Of a stretch of DNA of 64,000 nt, positions 8,559 to 17,550 are shown piece by piece (position 1 is the stretch's first letter; each line of letters begins with the position of its first letter). The notes below the pieces were generated by a model. The model was not told where the DNA came from and ran no database searches. It saw nothing but the letters and a program-made list of their open reading frames with translations. The DNA comes from Sporosarcina sp. Te-1. Its GTDB lineage: Bacteria > Bacillota > Bacilli > Bacillales_A > Planococcaceae. The position numbers and the translations under genes are program-made. The stretch covers positions 1,612,001-1,676,000 of the forward strand of contig NZ_CP071798.1 of the NCBI RefSeq assembly GCF_017498505.1. Direction: 5' to 3'.

Positions 8559-9440
8559 TTAAGTATTTAATCCATAAAAATCTTTATACATCTCTTCTAG
8601 AGCCATTGTGCTTTGCTGGACAGCCCGGATTTTTGCACCGCTTTTTATTAACTGCTCCAAATATAGTTCCACTTCAAATGCAGGATCGGTTAACAATCCG
8701 TTCTCTAGATTCTGGAAAGGCAACTGGCTGCCCGTCATCAGCTGATCCACCGTCTGCTTTTCCGAGAGTTGGATATCGATCTGGTATGGCATTTTCTCAT
8801 GTAAGCCGATATCCGTCTGGATCAATTCTCCTTCTTTGATAAACCAAATGCTTTTCGTCAGGTCCTCTAAAATATCCAAGTTGTGCGTGGAGACGAGAAT
8901 GCCGATCCCCTGGGCATGCAAATCGCTGATCAACTGTTTCAGTTCAATGATGCTCGTCGGGTCCAGACCATTGAACGGCTCATCCATCAAAATAATAAGC
9001 GGCTTGGTCAATATGGAAAGGGCGATCAGCAAATGCTGCCGCATCCCATAGGAATAAGATTTGACGGGATTGTTCACGTAGGAGCGGATGCCGATGTTGT
9101 CAATCACCTCTTCAATCGCCTCTTTATCCAGCCCATAGACATTCGCGACGAACGCCAAATGATCATACCCCGTCAGCTGCATGTACAAATAGTTATCACT
9201 CGGCAAGAACGAGACATATTTGAAAAACTCCGGATTCTGGTTCGAGACGCCCTGCACGGTTACGGTGCCTTCCTCCACTTCTTCCAGCGCAAGGATGGAA
9301 CGCATGAGCGTCGACTTCCCCGCTCCGTTTGGGCCGACGAGTCCGATGACTTCCCCGGCGCCCAGTTGGAAAGTGATAGCATGCAAGACGCGCCTTTTTC
9401 CATACATCTTTGTTAACTTCTCCACTTGTAAGCTCGACAT
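8559..9440 (-). CDS. ABC transporter ATP-binding protein (ABC-2 exporter)
   Basis: A 293-residue ATPase: Walker A GPNGAGKSTLM (about residues 35-45), Q-loop around LPSDN, signature YSYGMRQHL and Walker B LIILMDEPFNGLDP, H-loop STHNLD. The C-terminal 70 residues form an accessory domain as in CcmA/YxlF-type ATPases that drive ABC-2 permeases. Its ATG overlaps the stop of the large permease gene upstream (both at 9440), so the two are translationally coupled and form one transporter. A 107-residue secreted protein lies further upstream in the same direction and could be a substrate; that is inference. Confidence 0.85.
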   Translation of the reverse strand: MSSLQVEKLTKMYGKRRVLHAITFQLGAGEVIGLVGPNGAGKSTLMRSILALEEVEEGTVTVQGVSNQNPEFFKYVSFLPSDNYLYMQLTGYDHLAFVANVYGLDKEAIEEVIDNIGIRSYVNNPVKSYSYGMRQHLLIALSILTKPLIILMDEPFNGLDPTSIIELKQLISDLHAQGIGILVSTHNLDILEDLTKSIWFIKEGELIQTDIGLHEKMPYQIDIQLSEKQTVDQLMTGSQLPFQNLENGLLTDPAFEVELYLEQLIKSGAKIRAVQQSTMALEEMYKDFYGLNT

Positions 9441-11890
9441 TACGACACCCCCTTCTTATTTGGCAGCAACCCTATGATAAACAGCAATAGACCGCTAGTG
9501 AAAAGAACGATACATCCCATACCAGTGCTGACGAGTGACGATTCTGTCAAAATCGATTTCCACCCATCCACTACATGCCATGTATCAAAATACAGGAATG
9601 GGTTCAAACTCATCACACTCGCCGATGGGTAGCTGGTCACAAGATACCCCCCCACGGTTATGATTAATGTAGCGATGATCACCACATACTGATTTTTCAA
9701 CCATCTGCCAATCAGACTGAACAAGCTGTTCAAGAAAAAGATTTGGGCCACAATAAGAACCACGCTTTTTAAGAGCATCCCAAGCAGACTGTCAAAGGAG
9801 AAATAGGCTTTGTCCACGGGAGAATAAAACTGTCCCTCCCCCATGTCATTCTCCGAGACGGCGTATGTCAGGATTGGATAATCCGCTTCCCCAATCCCGC
9901 CCAGCAGCGAACTGACGAAAAATGCGATCATGCCGCTGAATACGAAGAATAGGCAAGCAGCAGCCAAGTTGTAAGCCCACTTGCTGACATAGACAGAGCG
10001 CAGGCGGAGCGGCTTTGTGGCAAGGAAATGGATGGATCGATTCGGGCGCTGCTCTTCCGCCATGCTTGTCCATAAAACGAATACAAACACCCCTAGCACA
10101 ATCCATGCCAGATTCCAATTCATGTAGGAAAAGGCTGTGAACAACGCGCTGTTTCCGTACTTTTCATTTCCCTCTTGCGACATTTTTAGTAGTTCGTAGT
10201 GTTCATTGCTGAGCGCTGTTTTCGGATCGTTAAAGTTAGAAATCCACAAATTTCCGATATCCCAAGGCCGAATCCCCTTTTCCTTCAAAAGGATTTGCTG
10301 CTCTTCCGAAGCCATTGTAGTCACATTCCAAAAATTGGTTGTCATCTCCTTATAAGAATCAGCAGTAGAAGAACCGACAGCTAGTAAGACTTCCCTATAT
10401 AGATCAAGAAATGCCTGCGATCCTGCTTTCTTCTTCAGTTCTTCCAATCGTGCAATATCGTTCTCCAATATCTCCACCCATTTGGAATAAGGGTTATCAA
10501 GGGTAGGATGTTCCACTTCGTGATCTTCCTCCAACACCTTGATATTAACAAGGCTTGAAACAAAAACACCTTGCAGCTCCTCAATCGTTTTTACTGCCTT
10601 CTCATCAATAGTTCGGTATTGTTGGTTTACAAAAATGGACGTACCCACACAGATACCAAGCAGCAGGAGCAGTGTGAACAGAACACGGCCTTCACGCCTC
10701 TTTTTCAAATGCTCGAACTGAAAAAATTTCCACTTCGACCACGGCTGATAGGGCTTGCGATCATCCTTTCCTCCCCTTCTCCGAAAAACTGTACCCTTAG
10801 AATGGAAGATCGGATAGGAAATTCCTGCACAAACCATCAAAAGAAGCAGCATACCCACCAAATAGGTGACAAACCGATAGGACGGCAGCAGATTAGCATC
10901 ATAGGCCACGACTAGATGGATAGGATTTGCCATGGAGAAACCGAATTGATCGGCAGCAATGTACAACGCCAGCAGCGGCAAGAGAAGGAAGCCCGCCAGA
11001 ACTCCCAGTGATACTCGTTGCTTGCACAGCCAGGACGCTGCGATTAACAGCAGGGAAACGAGCATTCCCCAGCCAATTGGCAGGAAGAGAAGCCATTTCC
11101 AAACGGGCACCATCTTTGTCTCTCCGCCCACAACGACTTCCACAGGATAAAAAACCGTATTCAGGTTCCCTGTGACTAGCGGCGGTAAAAAAGCAAGGAT
11201 GACCGAAAACAGGACATAGCTGATCATAAACAGTAAAAAAGAAATGACATAACCATAATAAATAGAAGGGCTTGCCAGAGAGTTCATTTTTAGGAAATCA
11301 AACGTTCGGTTCTGTGCGTCTGTTGAATATTTATAGCTAAATATAAGGAGAAATAAGAGTGCGGTCAGCGGATTGAACAACAGAAGCGACAATTGCTTTG
11401 TGAAAAGAGCCGTTTGAAAAGGGGTCTCCTGTTCAGTGAAAGGAAGACTATGTGCAACGAGTGAACGTGCTTTGCCCCGTTCAATCTCTAAAAGGTCTTC
11501 ATTTTCATATGGGATAAATTTATAATTCCGGTAGTCCATATACTCATCTATATACGCCAGATTGTCGTTTACGATATTCAAATCGCTATCCGTCAATGTT
11601 TGGACAATCCGCTTCACATATTCCTCTTGCACAAGCAAGCTATCCAACGCCAATTGCTGATTTTCCGGAAGTCCTATATGTCTTTTTTTATTTAGCGTTT
11701 TGCCAATTAAAAAATCAAGGGACTCCTTGCGTTTCTCAAACAACTCCAGCAGTTCTTTTTGGGTAGAACTTGGTTGTGTACTATTTATGACTAGCAAGGA
11801 GGTTGCAACTAGTATAATAACAAGCGGCAGCAAGTAGACATATTTATTTTTTGTCATCCCTTTGATTAAAAATCCGATAACTTCCCTCAT
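9440..11890 (-). CDS. ABC-2-type membrane permease
   Basis: An 816-residue protein with two similar halves, each having an N-terminal helix, a long extracytoplasmic segment rich in charged residues, then five to six helices. Helices are visible near residues 16-33, 170-190, 208-235, 262-285, 292-312, 335-358, then 403-420, 590-612, 632-660, 705-730, 735-755 and 790-810. This suggests a fused pair of ABC-2 domains, consistent with a single partner ATPase directly downstream. The substrate is not known. ATG at 11890 follows a GGGGGTC-type site. Confidence 0.75.
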   Translation of the reverse strand: MREVIGFLIKGMTKNKYVYLLPLVIILVATSLLVINSTQPSSTQKELLELFEKRKESLDFLIGKTLNKKRHIGLPENQQLALDSLLVQEEYVKRIVQTLTDSDLNIVNDNLAYIDEYMDYRNYKFIPYENEDLLEIERGKARSLVAHSLPFTEQETPFQTALFTKQLSLLLFNPLTALLFLLIFSYKYSTDAQNRTFDFLKMNSLASPSIYYGYVISFLLFMISYVLFSVILAFLPPLVTGNLNTVFYPVEVVVGGETKMVPVWKWLLFLPIGWGMLVSLLLIAASWLCKQRVSLGVLAGFLLLPLLALYIAADQFGFSMANPIHLVVAYDANLLPSYRFVTYLVGMLLLLMVCAGISYPIFHSKGTVFRRRGGKDDRKPYQPWSKWKFFQFEHLKKRREGRVLFTLLLLLGICVGTSIFVNQQYRTIDEKAVKTIEELQGVFVSSLVNIKVLEEDHEVEHPTLDNPYSKWVEILENDIARLEELKKKAGSQAFLDLYREVLLAVGSSTADSYKEMTTNFWNVTTMASEEQQILLKEKGIRPWDIGNLWISNFNDPKTALSNEHYELLKMSQEGNEKYGNSALFTAFSYMNWNLAWIVLGVFVFVLWTSMAEEQRPNRSIHFLATKPLRLRSVYVSKWAYNLAAACLFFVFSGMIAFFVSSLLGGIGEADYPILTYAVSENDMGEGQFYSPVDKAYFSFDSLLGMLLKSVVLIVAQIFFLNSLFSLIGRWLKNQYVVIIATLIITVGGYLVTSYPSASVMSLNPFLYFDTWHVVDGWKSILTESSLVSTGMGCIVLFTSGLLLFIIGLLPNKKGVS

Positions 11891-12067
11891 TCAGAGACCC
11901 CCTAGCTGAATTTCCTCCTGTAGATTAACTTGTTATATGTACTGTTAAAAATCTGTCTTTACTGATACAGGAAAGCGGAAATTGACTACAGCAATTTTCC
12001 AGATGTAGTAAATTTCCGACTGGATCCGTGAGATGTAATGGTCTTCAGCTTTCCGAATAGTGATAAG

Positions 12068-12391
12068 TCATTTTTCAGGATTGTGGAGAGTTGGTGCATA
12101 GGGGCCCGCCAATAATTCGCCCGTAAAAAATGACTTCACACCCCCCTTATCTACAGCTATTCCTCGGTTATAAATATATCCAGAGTATGTTGTTCCATTA
12201 CTAACTACCGTTATCCACACCTGTTTTTCGGAAGTATGGGGCAATAACCTTTCTACATAGAGTGTGTCGGAAGCCAGGTTCACAGCCTGCATTTCAAGCA
12301 CCTCGGACGCTTGTACTTTTGAAGCTTGTGTTGTGAATCCAATACTCATGGCAGCGACTAAACTCAACATAACAAACTTGATCTTCTTCAT
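12068..12391 (-). CDS. Small secreted protein, unknown
   Basis: A 107-residue protein with a clear signal peptide (MKKIKFVMLSLVAAMSIGFT, with a likely cleavage after V-Q-A). The mature part is a short strand-rich domain (VWITVVSNGTTYSGYIYN, then GVKSFFTGELLAGPY). The start at 12391 is chosen for the AGAGGAG site 6-7 bases upstream; the frame opens eight codons earlier. It lies 177 bases upstream of the ABC-2 transporter genes in the same direction, so it may be exported or sensed by that transporter. No family recognised; a bacteriocin-like role is possible but unsupported. Confidence 0.6.
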   Translation of the reverse strand: MKKIKFVMLSLVAAMSIGFTTQASKVQASEVLEMQAVNLASDTLYVERLLPHTSEKQVWITVVSNGTTYSGYIYNRGIAVDKGGVKSFFTGELLAGPYAPTLHNPEK

Positions 12392-12477
12392 GTTGTGCTC
12401 CTCTCTTATCTCCATTCCTTATCTCTTGATAAGGAACTTGGTCAGTTAGAAGAACATCGGCCGATAGTTCTTACAAT

Positions 12478-12800
12478 TCAATCATTGCATATTATCCCAG
12501 CTATGTCCACCTTGTTTTTTCCACAAATAGAAATGGAAGGTTCGTTTTTCGAATGTCTCCACTCTCCATTTGTACAATTTCCCCTGTTTTGCCCTTCCTC
12601 AATGTCAGTTCCTGAAGAAAGCCCTGGGAGATCCTCTTCTTCCCCGCTGACTTCGCTTTCATTTTTGGGGACAAAGACGACCAGGGCAGCCAGCAAAATA
12701 GTAGCCCATAATGCAAGCCAACTATCCCAAATGCAAACATGCCATAAGCAATCGCACCGTTTTCACTCAATGAAGTACACAATAAGCCAAAAGTTAGGCT
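12478..12800 (-). pseudogene. Decayed fragment of a membrane protein
   Basis: Two minus-strand frames join into one plausible helix: GAIAYGMFAFGIVG in one frame and LALWATILLAALVVFVPKNE in the next, followed by an acidic tail. A one-base shift near 12705 breaks it, and neither frame has a start with a ribosome-binding site. It looks like the C-terminal helix of a permease left after deletion. No family can be named. Confidence 0.4.
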
Positions 12801-12946
12801 GTATGATTCGATCGGTTCTTACAATTGACGCCTGTTCATGTTGCAATATTGTAACGTGAACGTCACCGATAACGAGGGCTAGAAATCTTGACTTCACCTA
12901 TACTGAAATTGCGGCAAGGAGTTTACTAGAAAAGGGGAGAAACGAT

Positions 12947-13525
12947 ATGAGAAGAAGAGGGCTCGGGATGATAACAACCGCTTTGGCGGTACTCGCATTA
13001 TCCGGATGCAGTATGTTTGCACAAGCAAATGGAGTCATCCTGTATGGAGAAGAAGAGGAAATTACAAATGCTGTGGAGAAGGAGAAAGACAAAGCAACGG
13101 AAGAAGAACAGCATGAAATCAAGATTTTTACTGAGGATAACCGGCAAATTATGATCTTAACTGAAGATACAGCTCAATCACTTATAAAGAAAAAACTGAT
13201 TAAAGAAATAACAAATCAAGAAAAAGCGACAACCAAAGCAATCTCATCTCTTCCAAAAGTATTGAAAGGCGAAGCGCTGCTTTTTACAAAGGAAAAATCA
13301 CACGAACTTGAACTTGAGAATGTAAACATCTCGTATGAAGGAAACTTAATCATCGGTGACGGAAGAACGTATGCTGATAAATTTTTGATCGTAAACCGCG
13401 CCGATTGGGATTCGTTTGATGGCACTAAAAAAACAATGGCAATTTTACAATATGACAAAGATCCAAGTGCCAATGGATTACGATATGAAGTGGAAAAAAC
13501 ACAGCTCGTTCGAATACAGGACTAA
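12947..13525 (+). CDS. Putative lipoprotein, unknown
   Basis: A 192-residue protein. The N terminus MRRRGLGMITTALAVLALSGC has three arginines, a hydrophobic core and the lipobox L-S-G-C, so it should be a lipoprotein. A charged linker (Glu/Lys-rich, about residues 34-55) leads to a folded region with strands such as ENVNISYEGNLIIGDG and TYADKFLIVNRADWDSF. A GGGGAGA site lies 6 bases before the ATG. It stands alone on the plus strand, between a decayed gene and the convergent efflux operon, with a shared terminator downstream. No family recognised. Confidence 0.65.
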   Translation: MRRRGLGMITTALAVLALSGCSMFAQANGVILYGEEEEITNAVEKEKDKATEEEQHEIKIFTEDNRQIMILTEDTAQSLIKKKLIKEITNQEKATTKAISSLPKVLKGEALLFTKEKSHELELENVNISYEGNLIIGDGRTYADKFLIVNRADWDSFDGTKKTMAILQYDKDPSANGLRYEVEKTQLVRIQD

Positions 13526-13600
13526 AATCTTCAACAATGTCTTAAGGTTTGTAATTAGATGAGCCGCTTCGCCACGATTTACTCTCATTCCCATAAAAAA

Positions 13601-13644
13601 AGGCTGTCACAGAAAGTCATTTCAACTGACTTTCTGGACAGCCT
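13601..13644. terminator. Bidirectional terminator
   Basis: AGGCTGTC (13601-13608) pairs with GACAGCCT (13637-13644), and an inner AGAAAGTCA/TGACTTTCT extends the stem. An A-run precedes it at 13594-13600, giving a T-run for minus-strand transcripts. It lies between the convergent lipoprotein gene and the MMPL transporter gene. Confidence 0.75.
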
Positions 13645-13661
13645 CTTCGATGTTTACTAGA

Positions 13662-16600
13662 TCACACGGTTTTATCCGCCACATTCACCTTCGTTTTCTT
13701 GCTTGATGTCCGTTCAGCTAGACGCCCTGGAAGAGCCATCAAAGCTGGCAAGAAGACCGGAAGCAAGATGAAACAAAGTACGATCAATCCTGTTATGACC
13801 GCGATCGCAAGCTCTGTCAGCAGGACAATCCCCGCCGGCATGAGTGTCGCGAATGTTCCTCCCAAGATAATGACCGCAGAGATGATCACGCCGCCAATAT
13901 GCTTGGAGGCCAGGACGATCGCTTCCCTTGGATCAAGATCCGGATATTCCTTAAACCGCATCATCAAGAAGATACTATAGTCTACTCCGAGCGATACAAT
14001 AATGATAAAGGAGAAGAATGGAACAAAGGATGATAAACCGGCATACCCGAGCCATCCGATGAAGATGCTGTTGACGACGAACATCGCCGCATAATAAGCA
14101 CCTACGAGAGACGCCGTAATGAAGATTGGTGTCCAGAAAGACCGGATGACAACGAACAGAACAAGCAATACGCCGGCAATGACAATGATCGTTGTTTTAC
14201 TCAAGTCCCTGGACAAGATATCATTCATATCATTTGTTGTGGCACTCGATCCCGCTGTTCCAAATTCAGAACCTGCCAGTACCGACCCTTTCAATCCAGT
14301 CGAAATCGTGGAGTTGATCTGGTCGATCGTCTTCAAGGCGCTTGTTGAATAAGGATCATCATTCAAAATGACCGTCATCTTTGTGATCGTGCGGTCGTCA
14401 GACATGAAGGCATCGAGTGAACTCTTAAACTCATCATTCGTCAAAGCTTCCTCTGGAATAAAGAAGCTTTCGTTCTGATTCAACTGGGACAAATAGCCGT
14501 TCGTCTGACCGATCCCATTTGAGATTTCATCCAATCCGTTGTTGACTTCCGATAATTGGCTACCGAACGCACTAAATCCGTTCAGTCCCTCCGCAAGCTG
14601 CTTCTGTCCTGATTGCATCTGGCCGAGCCCGTCGCTGACGATGCCCATATTCGTTACAATCTTGCCAATCCCAGAGGATGCTTCACCTAGTCCGTTCTGT
14701 AGTTTTTTCAAGCCGCCTGCCATTTGATCCAGCCCGCCACTGATATCCGCTAGACTTTGATTAGCCGTTCCGAACCCTTTCGTGACTGCATTGTACTGCT
14801 CATTTAAAGCGGCAATGCCTGCTGGCGTAATGTCGTTCAAAGAGGACGAGACCGCTGTTAATGTCTGGCTTAGTTTTACGTAATTTTCGTCCTGCTTACT
14901 ATCTTCGTAGCTGTTTCCGAGGTCAGCCACCATCGACTGCATAAGAGACAGCGTATCTTTTACGCTAAGAAGAGCCTGCGCGGCACCTTGATAATGGGTG
15001 CCCATTTCCTTATAGCCTGCCTGCATTTTTTGGTAGTTTTCCGCAAGCACCGATACACCGCTGCTCATTTTCGCGAGGTTGGTTTCTATGGAAGCAATGC
15101 CGTTTGAAATCGTCTGCGAGCTTGCAGACCCATCATTGATGCCCGCCTGGATTTGCTGCAGGCCGCCTGCTAATGCGGTGACGCCATTTTGAAGCTCGGC
15201 CGTCCCGCTCACCATATCGCTTACTTTCGAGAAATCCGCCGCGCCTAGTTTTTCTTGCGCTTCCTTCATCCCATTCGAGATGGCATCCACACCATTTTGT
15301 GTGGAGGAGAGTCCATCAGTCACTGTCCCCATCTGACCGGACACATAGAAGTCTTCAATGCGTTTACCTAAAGGCTGCGTGACGGAAGAGACTTGTTTCA
15401 CGCCTTTCAGCCCTTTGAGCCTTTCGGTAATATCATCAATCGCCGCGAGCGACTCATTGTTATCTAAGGCTTTGTCATGCTCAATAACAACCGTTGCCGG
15501 CATGGATTGGCCTTTGCCGAAATGCTCCGCAACCAAATTGATGGCCTTAGAAGACGGATATTTATCACCCAGTTCTCCTACAGTGTCAAAGTTCAGTTTC
15601 TCCTCATGGAAGAGAACCATCGGACCGATAATGAGAAGAATGATCACCGTAATGAGGATCGGATGTTTAATGCCAAGGGAAGACGCTTTCCCCCAGAACT
15701 TGTTTTCCTTATGACCGCCGACATTCTTGGACGGCCAGAAGAGCTTCTTACCTAACACCTTCATCACGAAAGGAGTTAATGTCAAAATTTCAAGCAACAG
15801 AATCGTCACGCCAATGACGACGACGACACCGGATTGGTAGATCGGTGATTCGGAAAACACAAGTGCCAGAAACGCGATGAACACAGTCAATATGCTGTAT
15901 GCAATTGTTTTCCCCGCCGTTTTGTATGTGTTGATAATCGAATCATCGGTGGAGTGGCCTTTTGCCAGTTCCTCTTTAAACCGGTTGAATAGCAGGATGT
16001 TGTAGTCCGTGCCAAGCCCGAAGAGAATGAGGACCAACAGCATCTGGGTCAAACTCGTAATCGGGAACCCGGCCTTATCGATCAGCTGCGCTGCAATCCC
16101 CATCGAAACAAGATAGGAAAATGCGACAGCGAGCAAAGAGATCAGCGGGGTGACAACAGATCTGAATGCCACAATGAGAACGACCAGGATAAAGATGACC
16201 GTAAGCGCGGCGCTCTTTTCTACGCCCGCCTGTGTCGCCTTTAAATAGTCATTATTGATGAAGTCTTCTCCGCTCAAATAATAGTCAACCGGAACTCCAT
16301 CCAGCTTGTTCTCAAACAGCTCTTGAATCTCATCGATTTCCCGATCTTTTTTATCCAGCTTATAGCTGACCATAAGCGTCGTGCCGTCTTCCGAAATCAA
16401 ATTGTCTTTCGCTTCTGGCATGTTGAAGGGGTCGATCATATACGTAATTCCGAGTTCCGCGCTACTGTCATTCAATGACTGCACCGCTTCCCCAATTTCC
16501 TTCATGTCACTCTCTGAAATCTTATTCTTATCATGAAAAACGATGAGGTTGTCGGTACCTATCGTTGTATCCATTTTCTTCAGGATTTTATTCGCTAAGA

Positions 16601-16742
16601 CAGAGGGGCTGTTTGCACTCGTTCCCTCTTGTCCTTGTTCTCGTAAAATCGCATTGACGTCTGGCTGGATGACTGTCAGCACGATCGTGGCAATCAACCA
16701 TACAGCCAAAATGGCCCAGCGTCCTTTAATGATAGCTTTCAT
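13662..16742 (-). CDS. MMPL/RND-family transporter
   Basis: A 1026-residue membrane protein with the MMPL architecture: an N-terminal helix (WAILAVWLIATIVLTVIQP), a first external domain, six helices (about 178-375) containing the proton-relay-like GLGTDYNILLFNRFKEE motif, then a long external region (about 390-815). It ends with a second six-helix bundle holding the parallel motif SLGVDYSIFLMMRFKEYP. The long middle region contains repeated 'L..G..Q/M..GL' heptads, like the coiled-coil region of YhgE-type proteins. Such proteins export lipids, drugs or secreted polypeptides. It follows the MarR gene after 23 bases, forming a regulator-efflux operon. Confidence 0.85.
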   Translation of the reverse strand: MKAIIKGRWAILAVWLIATIVLTVIQPDVNAILREQGQEGTSANSPSVLANKILKKMDTTIGTDNLIVFHDKNKISESDMKEIGEAVQSLNDSSAELGITYMIDPFNMPEAKDNLISEDGTTLMVSYKLDKKDREIDEIQELFENKLDGVPVDYYLSGEDFINNDYLKATQAGVEKSAALTVIFILVVLIVAFRSVVTPLISLLAVAFSYLVSMGIAAQLIDKAGFPITSLTQMLLVLILFGLGTDYNILLFNRFKEELAKGHSTDDSIINTYKTAGKTIAYSILTVFIAFLALVFSESPIYQSGVVVVIGVTILLLEILTLTPFVMKVLGKKLFWPSKNVGGHKENKFWGKASSLGIKHPILITVIILLIIGPMVLFHEEKLNFDTVGELGDKYPSSKAINLVAEHFGKGQSMPATVVIEHDKALDNNESLAAIDDITERLKGLKGVKQVSSVTQPLGKRIEDFYVSGQMGTVTDGLSSTQNGVDAISNGMKEAQEKLGAADFSKVSDMVSGTAELQNGVTALAGGLQQIQAGINDGSASSQTISNGIASIETNLAKMSSGVSVLAENYQKMQAGYKEMGTHYQGAAQALLSVKDTLSLMQSMVADLGNSYEDSKQDENYVKLSQTLTAVSSSLNDITPAGIAALNEQYNAVTKGFGTANQSLADISGGLDQMAGGLKKLQNGLGEASSGIGKIVTNMGIVSDGLGQMQSGQKQLAEGLNGFSAFGSQLSEVNNGLDEISNGIGQTNGYLSQLNQNESFFIPEEALTNDEFKSSLDAFMSDDRTITKMTVILNDDPYSTSALKTIDQINSTISTGLKGSVLAGSEFGTAGSSATTNDMNDILSRDLSKTTIIVIAGVLLVLFVVIRSFWTPIFITASLVGAYYAAMFVVNSIFIGWLGYAGLSSFVPFFSFIIIVSLGVDYSIFLMMRFKEYPDLDPREAIVLASKHIGGVIISAVIILGGTFATLMPAGIVLLTELAIAVITGLIVLCFILLPVFLPALMALPGRLAERTSSKKTKVNVADKTV

Positions 16743-16765
16743 TCTATTTCCTCCCGCATAGCTGC

Positions 16766-17269
16766 CTATTTCTTATTTTTCTTGGTTTCGGAGAAGTATA
16801 GGATATCCGGATAGCCGTAATCATCCATGCCCTCCGCCTCTATTTGTTTCTGGACAGCTGCAACCAATAGGTTGATTCCCTGCTCTGCTATCTCTTGTTC
16901 TTCAGGGGTCAAGAAATCTAAAACCGCCCGTAACGACTGGTTTTTCAATTGTGATATGCTCTCATCAATCTCTTCAGCGAGCCTCGACGACAAACTGATA
17001 TCGACCAAACGCTTATCCTTCTGATTCGGCGTTTTCTCCAAAATGCCTTTCGATACTAATCTCTCCACGATATCCGAAACTGTACTTTGCGTCATCTTCA
17101 AATTTTGCGAGAGCAATTTGACACTTACCGTCTTATGGGCAAACACTTCCCCGATTACCCGTACTTGTGGAATGGTTACACCATGTTCCTCCGCTTGCCG
17201 TTGCAGGCTTTTCATCGTATAGCGATGTAAATAGTCTATCGACTCTCCTATTAGTGTCGCTTTATCCAC
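16766..17269 (-). CDS. MarR-family transcriptional regulator
   Basis: The winged-helix core is clear: QVRVIGEVFAHKTVSVKLLSQNLKMTQSTVSDIVERLVSKGILEKTPNQKDKRLVDISLS, which holds the recognition helix and the D-K-R wing typical of MarR. The open frame reaches 17428, but the region 17317-17355 is a promoter with a palindrome overlapping its -10 box. The first 50 codons are therefore not translated, and GTG at 17269 (or 17281) after GGGAGGA is the probable start. It is the first gene of an operon with the MMPL transporter and probably represses it from the palindrome, releasing on ligand binding. The ligand is unknown. Confidence 0.82.
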   Translation of the reverse strand: MDKATLIGESIDYLHRYTMKSLQRQAEEHGVTIPQVRVIGEVFAHKTVSVKLLSQNLKMTQSTVSDIVERLVSKGILEKTPNQKDKRLVDISLSSRLAEEIDESISQLKNQSLRAVLDFLTPEEQEIAEQGINLLVAAVQKQIEAEGMDDYGYPDILYFSETKKNKK

Positions 17270-17316
17270 TGTTCTTTTCACGTCCTCCCAAATTACATCG
17301 TAGGCGATACATCTTG

Positions 17317-17355
17317 TACGATATATATCGTAATGGGCTCGGCTCCGTTTGTCAA
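17317..17355 (-). promoter_or_regulatory. Promoter and palindromic operator of the MarR-MMPL operon
   Basis: On the minus strand TTGACA (17350-17355), a 17-base spacer and TACGAT (17327-17332) make a strong sigma-A promoter. A perfect 16-bp palindrome TACGATATATATCGTA (17317-17332) covers the -10 box and start site, the usual place for MarR autorepression. Confidence 0.8.
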
Positions 17356-17359
17356 TAAC

Positions 17360-17481
17360 GGATACAGTGGCTGTATACCCGTAATCCTTTAATTTACTTG
17401 TAACGACTTGTAGGGAGGTCTCCAACATGAATTCCGCATCGGACGATTTGCCTTGGCCCGTTTGGTGGAAGAAGTTATCGA
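17360..17481 (-). pseudogene. LTA-synthase fragment (copy A)
   Basis: The minus-strand reading FDNFFHQTGQGKSSDAEFML, followed after an internal deletion by LKDYGYTA, matches the intact LTA synthase at 25827-27782 around its catalytic threonine, with Thr changed to Ser. The left end runs up to the MarR promoter, and its frame happens to remain open into the MarR gene. It abuts the terminator of the alpha/beta-hydrolase gene. Confidence 0.75.
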
Positions 17482-17495
17482 ATATTTAAATATAA

Positions 17496-17528
17496 AAAGG
17501 GAGCTGAGATTATATCCCAGCTCCCTTT
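17496..17528 (-). terminator. Terminator of alpha/beta-hydrolase copy 1
   Basis: AAAGGGAGCTG and CAGCTCCCTTT form an 11-bp stem. It lies just downstream of the minus-strand hydrolase gene and is repeated almost exactly at 19886-19919. Confidence 0.8.
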
Positions 17529-17550
17529 AGTCTGTATTTGTAACAAATCC

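Noticed and set aside
12501..12782. 93-codon minus-strand frame as a real gene
   Set aside because: Its second half is out of the hydrophobic frame that continues the helix; together with the overlapping frame it fits a frameshifted relic better.
17270..17428. N-terminal 53 codons of the long MarR frame
   Set aside because: This stretch contains a consensus promoter, a palindromic operator and an LTA-synthase fragment, so it is not translated as part of MarR.
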